A model generated the notes under the pieces. It searched no databases. It saw only the letters and a program-made list of their open reading frames with translations, and was not told where the DNA came from. From the NCBI GenBank assembly GCA_013695905.1, contig JACCZQ010000424.1, positions 1-7,737 of the forward strand: a DNA stretch of 7,737 bases. The letters run 5' to 3'. Origin of the DNA: Chthoniobacterales bacterium (lineage in GTDB: Bacteria; Verrucomicrobiota; Verrucomicrobiia; Chthoniobacterales; UBA10450). Both the position numbers and the translations under genes were made by a program. This document shows, in pieces, positions 1 through 5,829 of this stretch. Numbering within the stretch: the stretch's first letter is position 1; each line of letters opens with the position of its first letter.

Positions 1-138
1 CTGCAGGGCTCCGATCGCGGTCATGACGGAGATCACGGAAAACACGCCGATGGTGATGCCGATCATGGTGAGGCCGGAGCGCAGCTTGTTCGCGCCGAGC
101 GACTGCAGAGCCATGGAGATGATTTCGCGGAATTTCAT
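1..138 (-). CDS. MacB-like ABC transporter permease, second of two (5' part only)
   Basis: Translation from the ATG at 138 gives 46 residues before the window ends. It begins MKFREIISMALQSLGANKLR and runs into the first hydrophobic segment at about residues 23-45, LTMIGITIGVFSVISVMTAI. This 'ANKLRS-LTM-GI-IGV-SVI' arrangement is the typical N-terminus of MacB/FtsX-type permeases: a short cytoplasmic helix, then transmembrane helix 1 leading to a large extracytoplasmic domain. The gene follows another permease of the same type (590-1840) and would form the second half of a heterodimeric permease with it. It is now separated from that gene by the GxxExxY unit. No clear Shine-Dalgarno precedes the ATG, because the bases upstream are the inverted repeat. 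The remainder of the gene lies left of the window, so its integrity cannot be judged. Confidence 0.85.
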   Translation of the reverse strand, partial: MKFREIISMALQSLGANKLRSGLTMIGITIGVFSVISVMTAIGALQ

Positions 139-139
139 T
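135..139. repeat. Left copy of candidate target-site duplication (TCATT)
   Basis: TCATT here, AATGA on the coding strand, contains the start codon of the downstream permease. The same five bases occur at 590-594, immediately outside the other end of the cassette. Five bases could match by chance. The stronger argument is that collapsing the two copies recreates a tight ATGA gene overlap. Confidence 0.5.
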
Positions 140-141
140 TC

Positions 142-162
142 TTTACCGCAGAGGACGCAGAG
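142..162 (+). repeat. Left inverted repeat of the GxxExxY cassette
   Basis: The repeat begins TTTACCGCAGAGGACGC on the plus strand and matches the reverse complement of 569-589 at 19 of 21 positions; the mismatches are the third and eighteenth bases. It ends one base before the TAA (163-165) of the GxxExxY gene, so the repeat directly abuts the coding region. It also occupies the place where the ribosome binding site of the downstream permease gene would lie. Confidence 0.8.
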
Positions 163-597
163 TTAGAAAGAGATCTCCTCCTCTAGGTTCAGAACCTTGC
201 GTCTAATGCCCTGCTTCAGGAGATGCACGTTGAAGTTGATGATCAGTCCAACTGTCCAACCGCCGAGCCTGAGGTAGGTGAGCAGTTGCGCGTCGGTGAT
301 CGGCGCTAACGCATCAACTGCTTTCAGTTCGACAACGACGCGTCCGGCCACCAGCAGATCCACGCGATACCCACAATCGACCTTAGCACCTTTGTACTCG
401 ACTGCGATTGGCTTCTGTCGCTCAAACGCGAGGCCACGTAGACTCAGTTCGCGGCACAGACAAGCCTCATAAGTTGATTCAAGCAGGCCTGGCCCGAGCG
501 CACGGTGCACCTCGATCGCCGCTCCAATCACAGCTTCGGTAAGTGTCTCCGATTCCGGCCTCTGCGTGCTCAGCGTCCTCTGCGGTGAATCATTCAT
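163..597 (-). CDS. GxxExxY-family protein (PD-(D/E)XK nuclease-like)
   Basis: The protein has 144 residues. It carries the family-naming motif G37-L-L-E40-S-T-Y43 after the conserved lead-in LTEAVIGAAIEVHRALGPG. A nuclease-fold core follows: D80 in GYRVDLLV and E90-x-K92 in VVVELKAV, then Q104 in DAQLLTYLRLGG and the ending GLIINFN. The D...ExK pattern fits the PD-(D/E)XK superfamily (PDDEXK_3 type). The biological role and any nuclease activity of this family are, to my knowledge, unproven. The gene lies between two permease genes of an export operon with which it has no evident functional link, and it is bounded by inverted repeats. The ATG at 597 lies in the last codons of the upstream permease and overlaps its stop by eight bases. 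Residues 4-14 are encoded by the repeat itself. The next in-frame candidate, GTG at codon 23, would cut into the conserved start of the domain. Confidence 0.9.
   Translation of the reverse strand: MNDSPQRTLSTQRPESETLTEAVIGAAIEVHRALGPGLLESTYEACLCRELSLRGLAFERQKPIAVEYKGAKVDCGYRVDLLVAGRVVVELKAVDALAPITDAQLLTYLRLGGWTVGLIINFNVHLLKQGIRRKVLNLEEEISF
569..589 (-). repeat. Right inverted repeat of the GxxExxY cassette
   Basis: Read on the minus strand this begins TTCACCGCAGAGGACGC and pairs with the repeat at 142-162 in opposite orientation (19 of 21 matching). A further related piece, CACGCAGAGG, follows at 559-568. The repeat starts directly after the TGA (592-590) of the upstream permease gene and is translated as the N-terminal SPQRTLS stretch of the GxxExxY ORF. 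Confidence 0.8.
590..594. repeat. Right copy of candidate target-site duplication (TCATT)
   Basis: This second TCATT (AATGA on the coding strand) contains the TGA stop of the upstream permease gene, while the copy at 135-139 contains the ATG of the next one. Together they behave as the two halves of a former single AATGA in which the stop and start overlapped. Confidence 0.5.
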
Positions 598-1840
598 ATC
601 GAAGCGCCGTCACCGGATCTAAACGCGAAGCCGACCACGCCGGAGCAAAACCGGAGATCAATCCGGTCATGACGGACACCAGCATACTGATCATGACCAA
701 ACCCAGCGATAACTCGATCGGGAAGGAAGGCACGGCCAGGCCAATCCCGAAACACATCAGGTAGGCAAGCAGCAGACCGATCAAGCCGCCGACGAGACAG
801 AGCGCGGTGGACTCAATGAGGAACTGCAGCAGGATAGTGCGCCGCCGGGCGCCCAGCGCCTTGCGCGTACCGATCTCCTTGGTCCGTTCTTTCACGCTGA
901 CGAAGGTGATGTTCATGATGCCAATCGCGCCGACGAAAAGCGACAGGCCGGTGATGAACAAACCCGCGATGGCGATGGAGTTCTTGATCGGGTCGAGCGT
1001 GCTCTTAAACGCCTGCTGCTCGTTAATGTCGAAGTCGTTCTTCTTCTCCGGGGGCAAGGCGCGGAGGCGGCGCATCAGACCGGTGAGCTCGTCCTTCGCG
1101 TCGGCCATCCTCTCCCTATCCTTCACCTTCACCAGGACGTCGGTTTCGCTGTTGGCGCTGAAGTATCTCTGAAACGCGGGGAGCGGCACCGTGACAATGG
1201 AATCAAGGCTGAAAAGGCCGAGGAAACTTCCCTGCCGCGCGCCCACGCCGATGACCTTGAACGGGTTGCCGTTGATGTAGATGACCTTGTCGATCGGGCT
1301 GCCGGTGGGGAACAGCGCGTCGGCGATATCGTAGCCGATGAGGCAGACATTCGCGCCGCCTTTCGCTTCCATTTCGTTGAAGAAACGGCCCTCCTTCGGA
1401 TCGACGGTGGAGACGATGGAGTAATCTGCGTTGGTGCCCCTCACGAAGACGTTCCGGACATTGCTGTCGGCATAGCGAACGCTGCGCAGGATGCTGGACG
1501 TGGGGACAGCGATGAGCAGGTTCGAATTCGGCGTGGCGGCGATCATGCGGTTGAGCCTGTCCGCATACTCCGTTCGGATCTTTTTGCGCGCGCGATAGTT
1601 CCACCAGTCGTCCACGCGCGACCAGGGAAATTGATTCACGTAGAGCACGTCATCACCGATGATCGACATGCTCTTGTCGAAGCCCTTCTGGATACCGGTG
1701 ATGGCGGTGCCCATCAGCGTCACCGCGACGATGCCGATGATGACGCCAAGCGCGGTGAGCATCGAGCGGGTCTTGTTCGCCTGCATCTGCGCGACGGCGA
1801 TCTTCCAGCTCTCGCTGATTTCGTAAAGCAGGCGTTTCAT
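590..1840 (-). CDS. MacB-like ABC transporter permease, first of two
   Basis: This is a 416-residue inner-membrane permease of the MacB/FtsX type. A short cytoplasmic N-terminus precedes transmembrane helix 1 (about residues 27-48, with LTALGVIIGIVAV). A large extracytoplasmic MacB-PCD-like domain spans about 50-285. The FtsX domain follows, with helices at about 288-312, 340-368 and 379-402. The cytoplasmic loop carries the family signature ERTKEIGTRKALGARRRTI at about 318-336. The protein ends PAWSASRLDPVTALRYE, a classic MacB C-terminus, so it is full length. It lacks an ATPase domain, unlike E. coli MacB; the ATPase is encoded separately 12 bases upstream (1853-2599). No obvious Shine-Dalgarno precedes the ATG at 1840. 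It probably pairs with the second permease (1-138). The substrate cannot be inferred. Confidence 0.93.
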   Translation of the reverse strand: MKRLLYEISESWKIAVAQMQANKTRSMLTALGVIIGIVAVTLMGTAITGIQKGFDKSMSIIGDDVLYVNQFPWSRVDDWWNYRARKKIRTEYADRLNRMIAATPNSNLLIAVPTSSILRSVRYADSNVRNVFVRGTNADYSIVSTVDPKEGRFFNEMEAKGGANVCLIGYDIADALFPTGSPIDKVIYINGNPFKVIGVGARQGSFLGLFSLDSIVTVPLPAFQRYFSANSETDVLVKVKDRERMADAKDELTGLMRRLRALPPEKKNDFDINEQQAFKSTLDPIKNSIAIAGLFITGLSLFVGAIGIMNITFVSVKERTKEIGTRKALGARRRTILLQFLIESTALCLVGGLIGLLLAYLMCFGIGLAVPSFPIELSLGLVMISMLVSVMTGLISGFAPAWSASRLDPVTALRYE

Positions 1841-1852
1841 CCGTGGTGACGC

Positions 1853-2599
1853 TTAGTTGCTGAAAGCGAGCGACTGGGTGTCCACTCCTTCGGTGACGCG
1901 GTCGCTCTCGATCAAGCCATCGCGGAGGAAGACAGTGCGGCGGGAATGGGTCGCGATATCCGCCTCATGCGTGACGAGAATGATGGTGTTGCCGCGCTGA
2001 TAGAGGTTCTCGAGCAGCTGCATGATCTCCTCGCCGGTTTTCGAGTCGAGGTTTCCCGTGGGCTCATCCGCGAGGATGATCGAAGGATCGTTCACGAGCG
2101 CGCGCGCGATTGCGACGCGCTGGCGTTGACCGCCTGAGAGCTCGTTAGGCTTGTGATGCATGCGATCACCCAATCCTACTTCGCGCAAAACTTGCGCCGC
2201 CATTTCTTCGCGGGTGGCTGGAGCGATGCCGGCGTAGATCAGCGGCAGCTCCACGTTCCGCAGACTGGTGGAGCGGGGGAGCAGGTTGAACGTCTGGAAG
2301 ACGAAACCGATTTCGCGATTGCGAATCGCCGCCAGCTCGTCGTCGTCCATGGCAGAGACATCCTTCCCGTTGAATTCGTAGCGGCCGGCGCTCGGCGTAT
2401 CGAGGCAACCGAGCATGTTCATGAGCGTCGATTTCCCGCTGCCGCTCGGGCCCATGATGGCGAGGTATTCGTTGCGGTGGATCTGCAGGGTCACGCCACG
2501 CAGGGCGTGCACCGTCTCCTGCCCCATCACGTAATGTTTCGTGATGTTCTCGATGTCGATGACGATCGGCCCGGGAGGGCGGGTGTTGTTAGGATGCAT
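1853..2599 (-). CDS. ABC transporter ATP-binding protein (MacB/LolD type)
   Basis: From the ATG at 2599 the protein has 248 residues with a full set of nucleotide-binding motifs: Walker [10 protein letters not shown] (50-58), Q-loop FQTFNLL (Q102), signature LSGGQRQR (154-161), Walker B IILADEP (174-180), D-loop GNLDS and H-loop H211 in LVTHEAD. This is the MacB/LolD/FtsE-like subgroup, a soluble ATPase docking on the MacB-type permeases encoded just downstream. An in-frame GTG at 2662 would add 21 residues, but it lies inside the heptad repeat. The domain proper starts at about [12 protein letters not shown], so the ATG is preferred. Neither start has a convincing Shine-Dalgarno. The gene is intact and second in the export operon. 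Confidence 0.93.
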   Translation of the reverse strand: MHPNNTRPPGPIVIDIENITKHYVMGQETVHALRGVTLQIHRNEYLAIMGPSGSGKSTLMNMLGCLDTPSAGRYEFNGKDVSAMDDDELAAIRNREIGFVFQTFNLLPRSTSLRNVELPLIYAGIAPATREEMAAQVLREVGLGDRMHHKPNELSGGQRQRVAIARALVNDPSIILADEPTGNLDSKTGEEIMQLLENLYQRGNTIILVTHEADIATHSRRTVFLRDGLIESDRVTEGVDTQSLAFSN

Positions 2600-2620
2600 C
2601 GGGGTCAACCGTTCCGGAAT

Positions 2621-2679
2621 GTGAAGAGTGACTGGTGATCGGTGATTGATGCAGCCATTCACCAGTCACGGATCACCAT
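2621..2679. repeat. Inverted heptad repeat array (GTGANNN x4, TCACNNN x3)
   Basis: On the plus strand GTGA recurs at 2621, 2628, 2635 and 2642, exactly every seven bases. TCAC then recurs at 2659, 2666 and 2673, again every seven. The two arms are inverted copies. GTGACTGGTGA (2628-2638) is a perfect reverse complement of TCACCAGTCAC (2659-2669), giving an 11-bp stem with a 20-base loop. Slipped pairings also exist, for example GGTGATC (2634-2640) with GATCACC (2671-2677). The array fills most of the 80-bp space between the membrane fusion protein stop and the ATPase start. It resembles short tandem heptad repeats known from other bacterial genomes. The function is unknown; a role as mRNA hairpin within the operon is possible. 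Confidence 0.75.
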
Positions 2680-4044
2680 TTACTTCTTCTTATCCGGCTT
2701 CTCGATCTCCACCTTCGAGCCGTCCTTAAGCCTGCGGCTGATGGCGCTATAGCTGCCGGAGATAACTTCGACACCCGGTTCAAGGCCACTCTTGATTTCC
2801 ATGTAAGTGTCGTCGGCGATCCCGGTGGTCACCGGCACCATCTTCGCCTTGTTGCCATCCTTCAGGAAAACCACCTTTAGGAGCTTCTCGCGCTCTTCTC
2901 TTTCCAGGCGGCGCTCGGCGCGTTCGTTCGTGAGTTCCGCGCTGTTGTCACCACGGTCCTCGGCCGCCTTTTTCTGCTTCTGCTTCTCGAGCTCCTCGGG
3001 GCTTAGATCACTGTCGGCAATGCGGATCGTCACGCTTTGCATCGGCACGGCGACCACGTTCTCCACCATGTTCGTCTGGATGTCGGCGGTGCAGCTGAGC
3101 CCGGGCCGCAGCTGCACATCGGGAACGTCGATCCGGATTTTCACTTCAAAATTTGTGACCTCCTCCTGCGTGCCGGCGCCGGTGGTTTTCCCTGTGTTCG
3201 CGATCTGCGCCACGGTCCCGCTAAACTCCCGCTCGCCGTAGGCGTCGATCGTGATGATGGCTTTATCGCCGATCTTCACCGTCACCACATCGTTCTCGTT
3301 CACGTCCACGCGGGCTTCCATCGCGGAGAGATCCGCCACGCGCATTACTTCGGTGCCGGCGAACTGTCCCGTTCCTACGACACGCTCACCGAGCTTGCTA
3401 TTCAGAAGTGTCACGGTGCCGTCGATGGGCGATTGGATGGTCGTCTTCGAGAGCGCATCCCGTGCCTGGGTGGAGCCCGCCTCCGCGCGTTCGATCTCGT
3501 GCAGCGAGCTTTCGTAGGTCGCCACCGCCACGTCGTGGGCCGTCTTCGCCGCGAGGAACTCCGATTCTGAGATCATCCTCTTTTGGTGCAGATCCTCGCT
3601 CCGTTTCAAATCCTGCTCCGTCTTCGCCGCCGCTGCCTTTAGCTGCAGGCTCAGCGACCTCGCCGAACTGATCGCGGCCGTCTGGGCCGCTAATTGCGCC
3701 TGATACGAATCGGGCCGAATCCGCAGCAGCAGGTCGCCCTTCTTCACACCCATTCCATCCACCACGGGCAAATCGATGATTTCGCCCGCCACTTCCGGCG
3801 AGATTTTCACCTCGACCTCGGGTTGCACTTTTCCAGTCGCCGAGACGGTTTGAACGATGGTTTTCCGCACCGCCTGTTCCGTCACCACCTCGATCGGTTT
3901 TTCGCGCCGGCCGCTGATGATCGAGCCGACCACCCACAGCACGAGCAGCGCGACCACACCTATGATGATGTAACGCTTCTTGCGCGATTTACGTTTCCGG
4001 GAAGGCGCTGCCGCCGTTCCAGGGTTCGCTGCGGTTTGGTGCAT
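2680..4044 (-). CDS. Membrane fusion protein (MacA/HlyD-like periplasmic adaptor)
   Basis: The protein has 454 residues and is the first gene of the export operon. A basic cytoplasmic N-terminus (PSRKRKSRKKR, 15-24) precedes one transmembrane anchor (about 25-44), so the bulk should be periplasmic. The barrel-sandwich half-motif is near 70-110 (GKVQPEVEVKISPEVAGEI, then VKKGDLLLRI). A coiled-coil hairpin spans about 115-200, followed by TTIQSPIDGTVTLLN, the returning lipoyl-like half (about 201-215), and a beta-barrel at about 240-330 (MEARVDVNENDVVTVKIGD). A membrane-proximal domain ends the protein (VPVTTGIADDTYMEIKSGLEPG). A highly charged segment at about 346-389, rich in E, K and R, interrupts the last two domains. 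The family links inner-membrane ABC permeases to outer-membrane channels. No outer-membrane protein gene is visible here. The ATG at 4044 has no clear Shine-Dalgarno. Confidence 0.92.
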   Translation of the reverse strand: MHQTAANPGTAAAPSRKRKSRKKRYIIIGVVALLVLWVVGSIISGRREKPIEVVTEQAVRKTIVQTVSATGKVQPEVEVKISPEVAGEIIDLPVVDGMGVKKGDLLLRIRPDSYQAQLAAQTAAISSARSLSLQLKAAAAKTEQDLKRSEDLHQKRMISESEFLAAKTAHDVAVATYESSLHEIERAEAGSTQARDALSKTTIQSPIDGTVTLLNSKLGERVVGTGQFAGTEVMRVADLSAMEARVDVNENDVVTVKIGDKAIITIDAYGEREFSGTVAQIANTGKTTGAGTQEEVTNFEVKIRIDVPDVQLRPGLSCTADIQTNMVENVVAVPMQSVTIRIADSDLSPEELEKQKQKKAAEDRGDNSAELTNERAERRLEREEREKLLKVVFLKDGNKAKMVPVTTGIADDTYMEIKSGLEPGVEVISGSYSAISRRLKDGSKVEIEKPDKKK

Positions 4045-4128
4045 GACGGGGGAAAATTCTTCGGAGGGAGCCAGAGAAATAGTGGGTCCTTAGACTATTG
4101 CAAACAAAAGGCGTTCAGTCGCGGATGT
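4045..4128 (-). promoter_or_regulatory. Probable promoter region of the export operon
   Basis: This non-coding stretch separates queG from the first gene of the export operon and should hold its promoter and 5' leader. It is visibly richer in A and T than its surroundings. The best sigma70-like pair I can see on the minus strand is TTGCAA (4103-4098) and TATTTC (4081-4076) with a 16-base spacer. That is four and three matches to consensus, too weak to call firmly. No operator palindrome is evident. Confidence 0.25.
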
Positions 4129-4176
4129 AAAAAGCCGCCAGGGTGGGACTTTTACGTACCCTAAGAAACAATGGCG
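4129..4176 (-). terminator. Possible rho-independent terminator after queG
   Basis: Directly after the queG stop, the minus-strand transcript contains CGCCA (4176-4172, shared with TGGCG on the plus strand) that can pair with TGGCG at 4140-4136. A nested GGGT/ACCC helix (4161-4158 with 4144-4141) lies inside, and the structure is followed by GC and five U residues (4133-4129). The placement is right, but the outer stem is only five pairs and there is a 10-base internal loop on one side. It may separate aroK-queG transcription from the export operon. Confidence 0.3.
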
Positions 4177-5214
4177 TTAACGCTGTGCGAGGGCGGCGCT
4201 CCGCTCCCGGATCTGCCCGATCGCCCACTGAGCATGCTCCGCGATGAGCGGCTCCGGATCTGCCGCTGCCCTTGTTAACGCCGGCAAATCATCCGCGCAG
4301 CCGACATTCCCCAGCGCCACGCAGACATTCCGCAGCAGGCCGCGGCGCTTTATTCGCTTGATCGGCGAGCCTCGGAACCGCACGCGGAACTGCTGCTCAT
4401 CGAGCGCGAGGTAATCGCGGAGCCGCAGGGCAGTGGTAGCCGATCGGGCGGCGAACGCTGTTTCCCGTGAGGCAGCGGCGAAGCGGTTCCACGGACAGAC
4501 ATCGAGGCAGGTGTCGCAGCCGTAGATGCGGTCGCCGATGGCGCGGCGGAACTCCACCGGGATGGAGCCTTTCAACTCGATCGTGAGATACGAGATGCAG
4601 CGCCGCGCATCCACCCGGTGCGGCTCCGTGATCGCACCCGTCGGGCAAGCCGCGATACACCGCGAGCAACTCCCGCAACGCGCCGGCTGCGCCTCATCCG
4701 CCGGCAGCTCCAGCGTCGTCAAAATTTCGCCGAGGAAGAACCACGTCCCCAGCTCCGGATCGACCAGCATCGTGCTTTTGCCGTGCCACCCCACACCCGC
4801 TTCCGCCGCATAATCGCGCTCCAGGATCGGCCCTGTATCCACGTAACACTTCTGCACGCCACCACGCGCGCTGAGAAACGCCGCGAGCTGCTCCAGCCGC
4901 TCCAGCATCACGTCGTGGTAATCATCACCCCACGCGTAACGCGCGATTCTGCCCCCCGGCGCGGGAGCATCAGTCCCCTGCCAGTAATTCATCGCCACCA
5001 CCACCACCGACCGCGCTCCCGGCAGCACCTGCTGCGGATCGAGCCGCTTCTGCTCGCCGCGTTCCAGCCATTGCATCTCGCCGGCGGCGCCATCGCGCAG
5101 CCATGACTGAAACTCCGCCCCAGACCGCGGCGCAGCAGCTCGTGCGATCCGGCAGGCGCTGAACCCCAGCTCCTGCGCGCGCCGCGCGAGTTCCGTCTTC
5201 AGTTCAGCCGACAT
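4177..5214 (-). CDS. queG: Epoxyqueuosine reductase QueG
   Basis: This 345-residue cytoplasmic enzyme catalyses the last step of queuosine synthesis, reducing epoxyqueuosine to queuosine at tRNA position 34 with cobalamin and two 4Fe-4S clusters. Visible hallmarks are YVDTGPILER (124-133; D126 matches the family's proposed catalytic acid) and GWHGKSTML (142-150). A ferredoxin-like cysteine set follows in CGSCSRCIAACPTGAI (C180, C183, C186, C190), and a second set uses C206 and YGCDTCLDVCPWN (C233, C236, C240). A HEAT-like tail occupies about 283-340 (RGLLRNVCVALGN...AEHAQWAIGQI), as in full-length QueG proteins, so the protein is complete. The ATG at 5214 overlaps the end of aroK by 11 bases, indicating co-transcription and probably coupled translation. 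No other queuosine gene is in the window. Confidence 0.95.
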   Translation of the reverse strand: MSAELKTELARRAQELGFSACRIARAAAPRSGAEFQSWLRDGAAGEMQWLERGEQKRLDPQQVLPGARSVVVVAMNYWQGTDAPAPGGRIARYAWGDDYHDVMLERLEQLAAFLSARGGVQKCYVDTGPILERDYAAEAGVGWHGKSTMLVDPELGTWFFLGEILTTLELPADEAQPARCGSCSRCIAACPTGAITEPHRVDARRCISYLTIELKGSIPVEFRRAIGDRIYGCDTCLDVCPWNRFAAASRETAFAARSATTALRLRDYLALDEQQFRVRFRGSPIKRIKRRGLLRNVCVALGNVGCADDLPALTRAAADPEPLIAEHAQWAIGQIRERSAALAQR

Positions 5215-5761
5215 GCAGATTCTCCACCGCCTGCAGCACAGCGTCCGCCACTTCCTGGTGCGACAGCTGCGAGGTATCCACCTCTACATCCGCCGCGACC
5301 CGATAAAACGGGGCGCGCAGTTGCCGTAACTCCGTCAGCCGCGCGCGCGGATCGGGCGTCTGCAGAAGCGGCCGCGTCGAGCGCCGCGACACCCGCTCGA
5401 ACAACGTCTCGTCATCCGCCGTCAGGTGCACCACCACGCCGAGTTCCCGCAGCGTCCGCACATTTTCCGGGCGCAACACAATGCCGCCACCCGTCACCAC
5501 GATCGCCGGCCTGCGCGGCACTTGCAGCAAAGCCTCCGTCTCGTAGGCGCGGAATCCCTCCTCCCGGTCGCGCGTGAAAATCTCTGCAATCGTGAGCCCT
5601 ACGCGCGCCGCCACCATCCGGTCCGTGTCGTAGAACGGCAGCCGCGTGCGCGCCGCCAGCTCCCGGCCCACGGAAGATTTCCCGCTACCCATGAAGCCGA
5701 TCAAAACGATTGCCTCGCCGCGTTTCTCCACCCTGTGAGGTACGCGCCGCGGCGGCCTCAC
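5204..5761 (-). CDS. aroK: Shikimate kinase
   Basis: This is a 185-residue P-loop kinase that phosphorylates shikimate to shikimate 3-phosphate in chorismate synthesis, in the cytoplasm. It shows Walker [10 protein letters not shown] (22-30), the DTD motif (45-47) that binds magnesium and shikimate, FRAYE (70-74), the GGG of VVTGGGIVL (91-93) for shikimate binding, the lid arginine in RRSTRPLL (126-133), and a late arginine in [15 protein letters not shown] that belongs to the adenine-binding region. The start is GTG at 5761, chosen because GAGG lies about six bases upstream on the minus strand. A second GTG at 5731 would give a protein closer to the usual family length and cannot be excluded. 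The gene is divergent from purE and overlaps queG downstream by 11 bases. Confidence 0.92.
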   Translation of the reverse strand: MRPPRRVPHRVEKRGEAIVLIGFMGSGKSSVGRELAARTRLPFYDTDRMVAARVGLTIAEIFTRDREEGFRAYETEALLQVPRRPAIVVTGGGIVLRPENVRTLRELGVVVHLTADDETLFERVSRRSTRPLLQTPDPRARLTELRQLRAPFYRVAADVEVDTSQLSHQEVADAVLQAVENLHVG

Positions 5762-5829
5762 GCAAACCTCGGCGGCTCCACGGGAATCCAGGCTTTACAA
5801 CCGCCGCGATTTCGCTCCGATGGAGCAGC
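5762..5829. promoter_or_regulatory. Divergent intergenic region between aroK and purE
   Basis: These 68 bases must serve the start of both the aroK-queG and purE-purK-tsaC units, unless the promoters lie inside the neighbouring coding regions. I see no convincing -35/-10 pair on either strand and no PurR-like or riboswitch-like structure. A GGAG at 5822-5825, four bases before the purE ATG, is a plausible ribosome binding site. It is the clearest Shine-Dalgarno sequence in the window and decides the purE start. Confidence 0.4.

Larger units (their letters stand above)
140..589 (-). mobile_element. Inverted-repeat-bounded GxxExxY insertion cassette (about 450 bp)
   Basis: This unit carries one ORF (GxxExxY family) and nothing else. 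Its ends are near-identical inverted repeats (142-162 and 569-589). It is flanked by TCATT at 135-139 and 590-594. It sits exactly between the stop codon of one MacB permease gene and the start codon of the next, in operon orientation. On the coding strand, excising it with one TCATT copy leaves ...TAT GAATGAAATTCC..., where the upstream TGA overlaps the downstream ATG, as is usual for coupled subunit genes. No transposase is present, so any movement would be non-autonomous or use a host or foreign enzyme. From memory, copies of this repeat accompany GxxExxY genes in several phyla. The exact left boundary is uncertain by about two bases, because TC precedes the aligned repeat there. Confidence 0.65.

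Noticed and set aside
140..589. Different base composition as proof that the cassette is foreign.
   Set aside because: A hand count of 181-360 gives about 56% GC, close to a count of about 55% at 901-960 in the neighbouring permease gene. Composition does not separate the cassette from its surroundings, and the case rests on repeats and boundaries.
142..589. The two TTYACCGCAGAGGACGC copies as a CRISPR-like array.
   Set aside because: There are only two copies, in inverted rather than direct orientation and about 400 bp apart with a coding sequence between them.
2600..2662. A GTG at 2662 would lengthen the ABC ATPase by 21 residues.
   Set aside because: The added codons are the heptad repeat arm plus linker, with no resemblance to ATPase N-termini and no Shine-Dalgarno sequence. 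The ATG at 2599 already leaves a short lead before the conserved domain.
2628..2669. The 11-bp inverted repeat after the membrane fusion protein gene as a rho-independent terminator.
   Set aside because: There is no run of U residues after the stem in the direction of transcription, and termination here would cut off the ATPase and both permeases.
3037..3570. Plus-strand open frames run opposite the membrane fusion protein gene.
   Set aside because: They mirror the codon structure of a well-supported minus-strand gene and show histidine- and arginine-rich nonsense composition with no motif.
5710..5829. An upstream in-frame ATG at 5710 would extend PurE by 40 residues.
   Set aside because: The extension lies antisense to the start of aroK, has no family resemblance and has no ribosome binding site. 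The ATG at 5830 has GGAG at the right distance and matches the usual PurE N-terminus.
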